DNA of 6,584 nt, from the NCBI GenBank assembly GCA_017962865.1, contig JAGCUM010000131.1, positions 1-6,584 on the forward strand, given 5' to 3'. The stretch comes from Spirochaetales bacterium. GTDB taxonomy: Bacteria > Spirochaetota > Spirochaetia > Sphaerochaetales > Sphaerochaetaceae. Numbering within the stretch: the first letter of the stretch is position 1; every line of letters starts with the position of its first letter. The notes under the pieces were generated by a model. That model searched no databases, had not been told where the DNA came from, and saw only the letters and a list, made by a program, of their open reading frames with translations. A program made the translations under genes and the position numbers. This document shows, piece by piece, positions 5,833 through 6,584 of the stretch.

Positions 5833-6584
5833 AGCTGAGTATCTGTTGTTCGACAAGGTTGGCTGCCTTGTAGCGTTCGCGCAGCAGGGGTTTCTCGATC
5901 TTTCCGGTGGGGTTTCTGGGAACATCCGCGAAAATGATCTTCTTGGGTCTCTTGTAGCGCGGGAGATCCTGACAGAAGTCGTTGATCTCGTCCTCGGTGC
6001 AGGTCATTCCGTCCTTGATCGAGATGATCGCGGCAGCAATCTCTCCGAGCCTGTGGTCCGGAAGTCCTATGACCGCAACGTCCTTGATCTTGTCGAACTT
6101 GCGCAGGTAGTCCTCGATCTGAACGGGATAGAGGTTTTCTCCTCCGGTGATGATGACGTCCTTCTTTCTGTCTACCAGATAGATGAATCCGTCCTCATCT
6201 TCCTTTGCCATATCTCCGGTAAGAAGCCATCCGTCCTTGGTAAGGATTTCATCCGTGGCTTCCGGATTCTTGTAGTAGCAGTCCATGACTCCGGGTCCCT
6301 TGACCGCAAGCTCTCCGACGTCACCCTGCTTGACCAGGGTCTTTCCGTCATCTGCGACGATCTTGGTCTCCCACAGGTATCCGGCCTTTCCGATGGCTCC
6401 GACCTTTTCCACATTCTCGACTCCGAGGTGTACGCAACCCGGTCCGATGGATTCCGAAAGGCCGTAGTTGGTATCGTACTGGTGATGGGGGAAGACCTTC
6501 AGCCAGCGCTTGATCAGACTCGGCGGAACAGGCTGGGCACCGACGTGCATCAGACGCCACTGACTGAGCAGATAATCATCGAGA
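5831..6584 (-). CDS. AMP-forming acyl-CoA synthetase / class I adenylate-forming enzyme (partial, N-terminus outside window)
   Basis: The frame is open from the right edge to TGA at 5831-5833 and gives the C-terminal 250 residues. Adenylate-forming enzymes activate a carboxylic acid with ATP to an acyl-AMP and then transfer it to CoA. In visible numbering the core motifs are TNYGLSES (38-45, A5), GELAVKGPGVMDCYY (90-104), the nucleotide ribose-binding Asp124 in LTGD (121-124, A7), hinge and domain-rotation segment YLVDRKKDVIITGGENLYP (135-153, A8), and catalytic Lys228 in NPTGKIEK (224-231, A10). All are intact. The N-terminal half, including the P-loop and most of the acyl pocket, lies outside the window, so the substrate cannot be read. 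It is the most upstream visible gene of the ior unit, which suggests an aryl-acetate or branched/short acyl substrate matching IorAB (inference). Any promoter must lie beyond the window. Confidence 0.9.
   Translation of the reverse strand, partial: LDDYLLSQWRLMHVGAQPVPPSLIKRWLKVFPHHQYDTNYGLSESIGPGCVHLGVENVEKVGAIGKAGYLWETKIVADDGKTLVKQGDVGELAVKGPGVMDCYYKNPEATDEILTKDGWLLTGDMAKEDEDGFIYLVDRKKDVIITGGENLYPVQIEDYLRKFDKIKDVAVIGLPDHRLGEIAAAIISIKDGMTCTEDEINDFCQDLPRYKRPKKIIFADVPRNPTGKIEKPLLRERYKAANLVEQQILS

Noticed and set aside
5818..5925. N-terminal extension of iorA to the ATG at 5925
   Set aside because: The 36 extra residues overlap the end of the CoA ligase gene and do not resemble IorA; the strong ribosome binding site at 5826-5832 supports 5817.
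1..6584. Search for mobile elements, CRISPR repeats, tRNA/rRNA genes, riboswitches or a defence system
   Set aside because: No terminal inverted repeats, transposase or integrase motifs, repeat-spacer arrays, tRNA-like cloverleafs or long untranslated leaders were seen. Apart from the 142-base promoter gap and the 69-base terminator gap, the window is filled by recognisable metabolic and repair genes.

Overview
The window is ordinary, tightly packed bacterial chromosome of roughly 50% G+C. It shows strong AGGAGG-type ribosome binding sites, short intergenic gaps and a bidirectional Rho-independent terminator. The gene content (ferredoxin-linked, oxygen-sensitive 2-oxoacid oxidoreductase and malic enzyme) indicates a strict or facultative anaerobe with a fermentative metabolism. 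The phylum cannot be fixed from the sequence. A Bacillota (clostridial) or a Sphaerochaeta-like spirochaete would both fit; this is inference.

Left part, + strand: the C-terminal end of a RecB/AddA-type nuclease of a UvrD-family helicase (2-352, cut by the window edge) runs directly into a Nudix hydrolase of the ADP-ribose pyrophosphatase type (about 379-942; the start is ambiguous and the longest form overlaps the upstream stop). A 142-base gap follows. It carries a good sigma-70-like promoter and a small inverted repeat at the predicted transcription start. It leads into a complete malic enzyme gene (1085-2257), which ends in a bidirectional terminator.

Right part, - strand, converging on the malic enzyme: a four-gene transcription unit read from the right edge leftwards. 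The order is an AMP-forming acyl-CoA synthetase (C-terminal 250 residues only), iorA, iorB and a class I/II PLP aminotransferase. Gaps between these genes are 13, 1 and 13 bases. iorA and iorB have ribosome binding sites close to consensus that overlap, or lie within, the end of the preceding gene; the aminotransferase has a weaker AAAGGGG site.

How the genes work together: the cassette links an (aryl) carboxylic acid, its CoA thioester, the matching 2-oxoacid and the amino acid. In the catabolic direction the aminotransferase deaminates an amino acid, and IorAB oxidatively decarboxylates the 2-oxoacid, yielding acyl-CoA and reduced ferredoxin. In the anabolic direction the AMP-forming ligase activates a scavenged acid such as phenylacetate or indoleacetate, IorAB reductively carboxylates the thioester, and the aminotransferase makes the aromatic amino acid. 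This pathway logic is the most interesting thing here. I see no mobile element, CRISPR array, RNA gene, defence system or clearly undescribed system.
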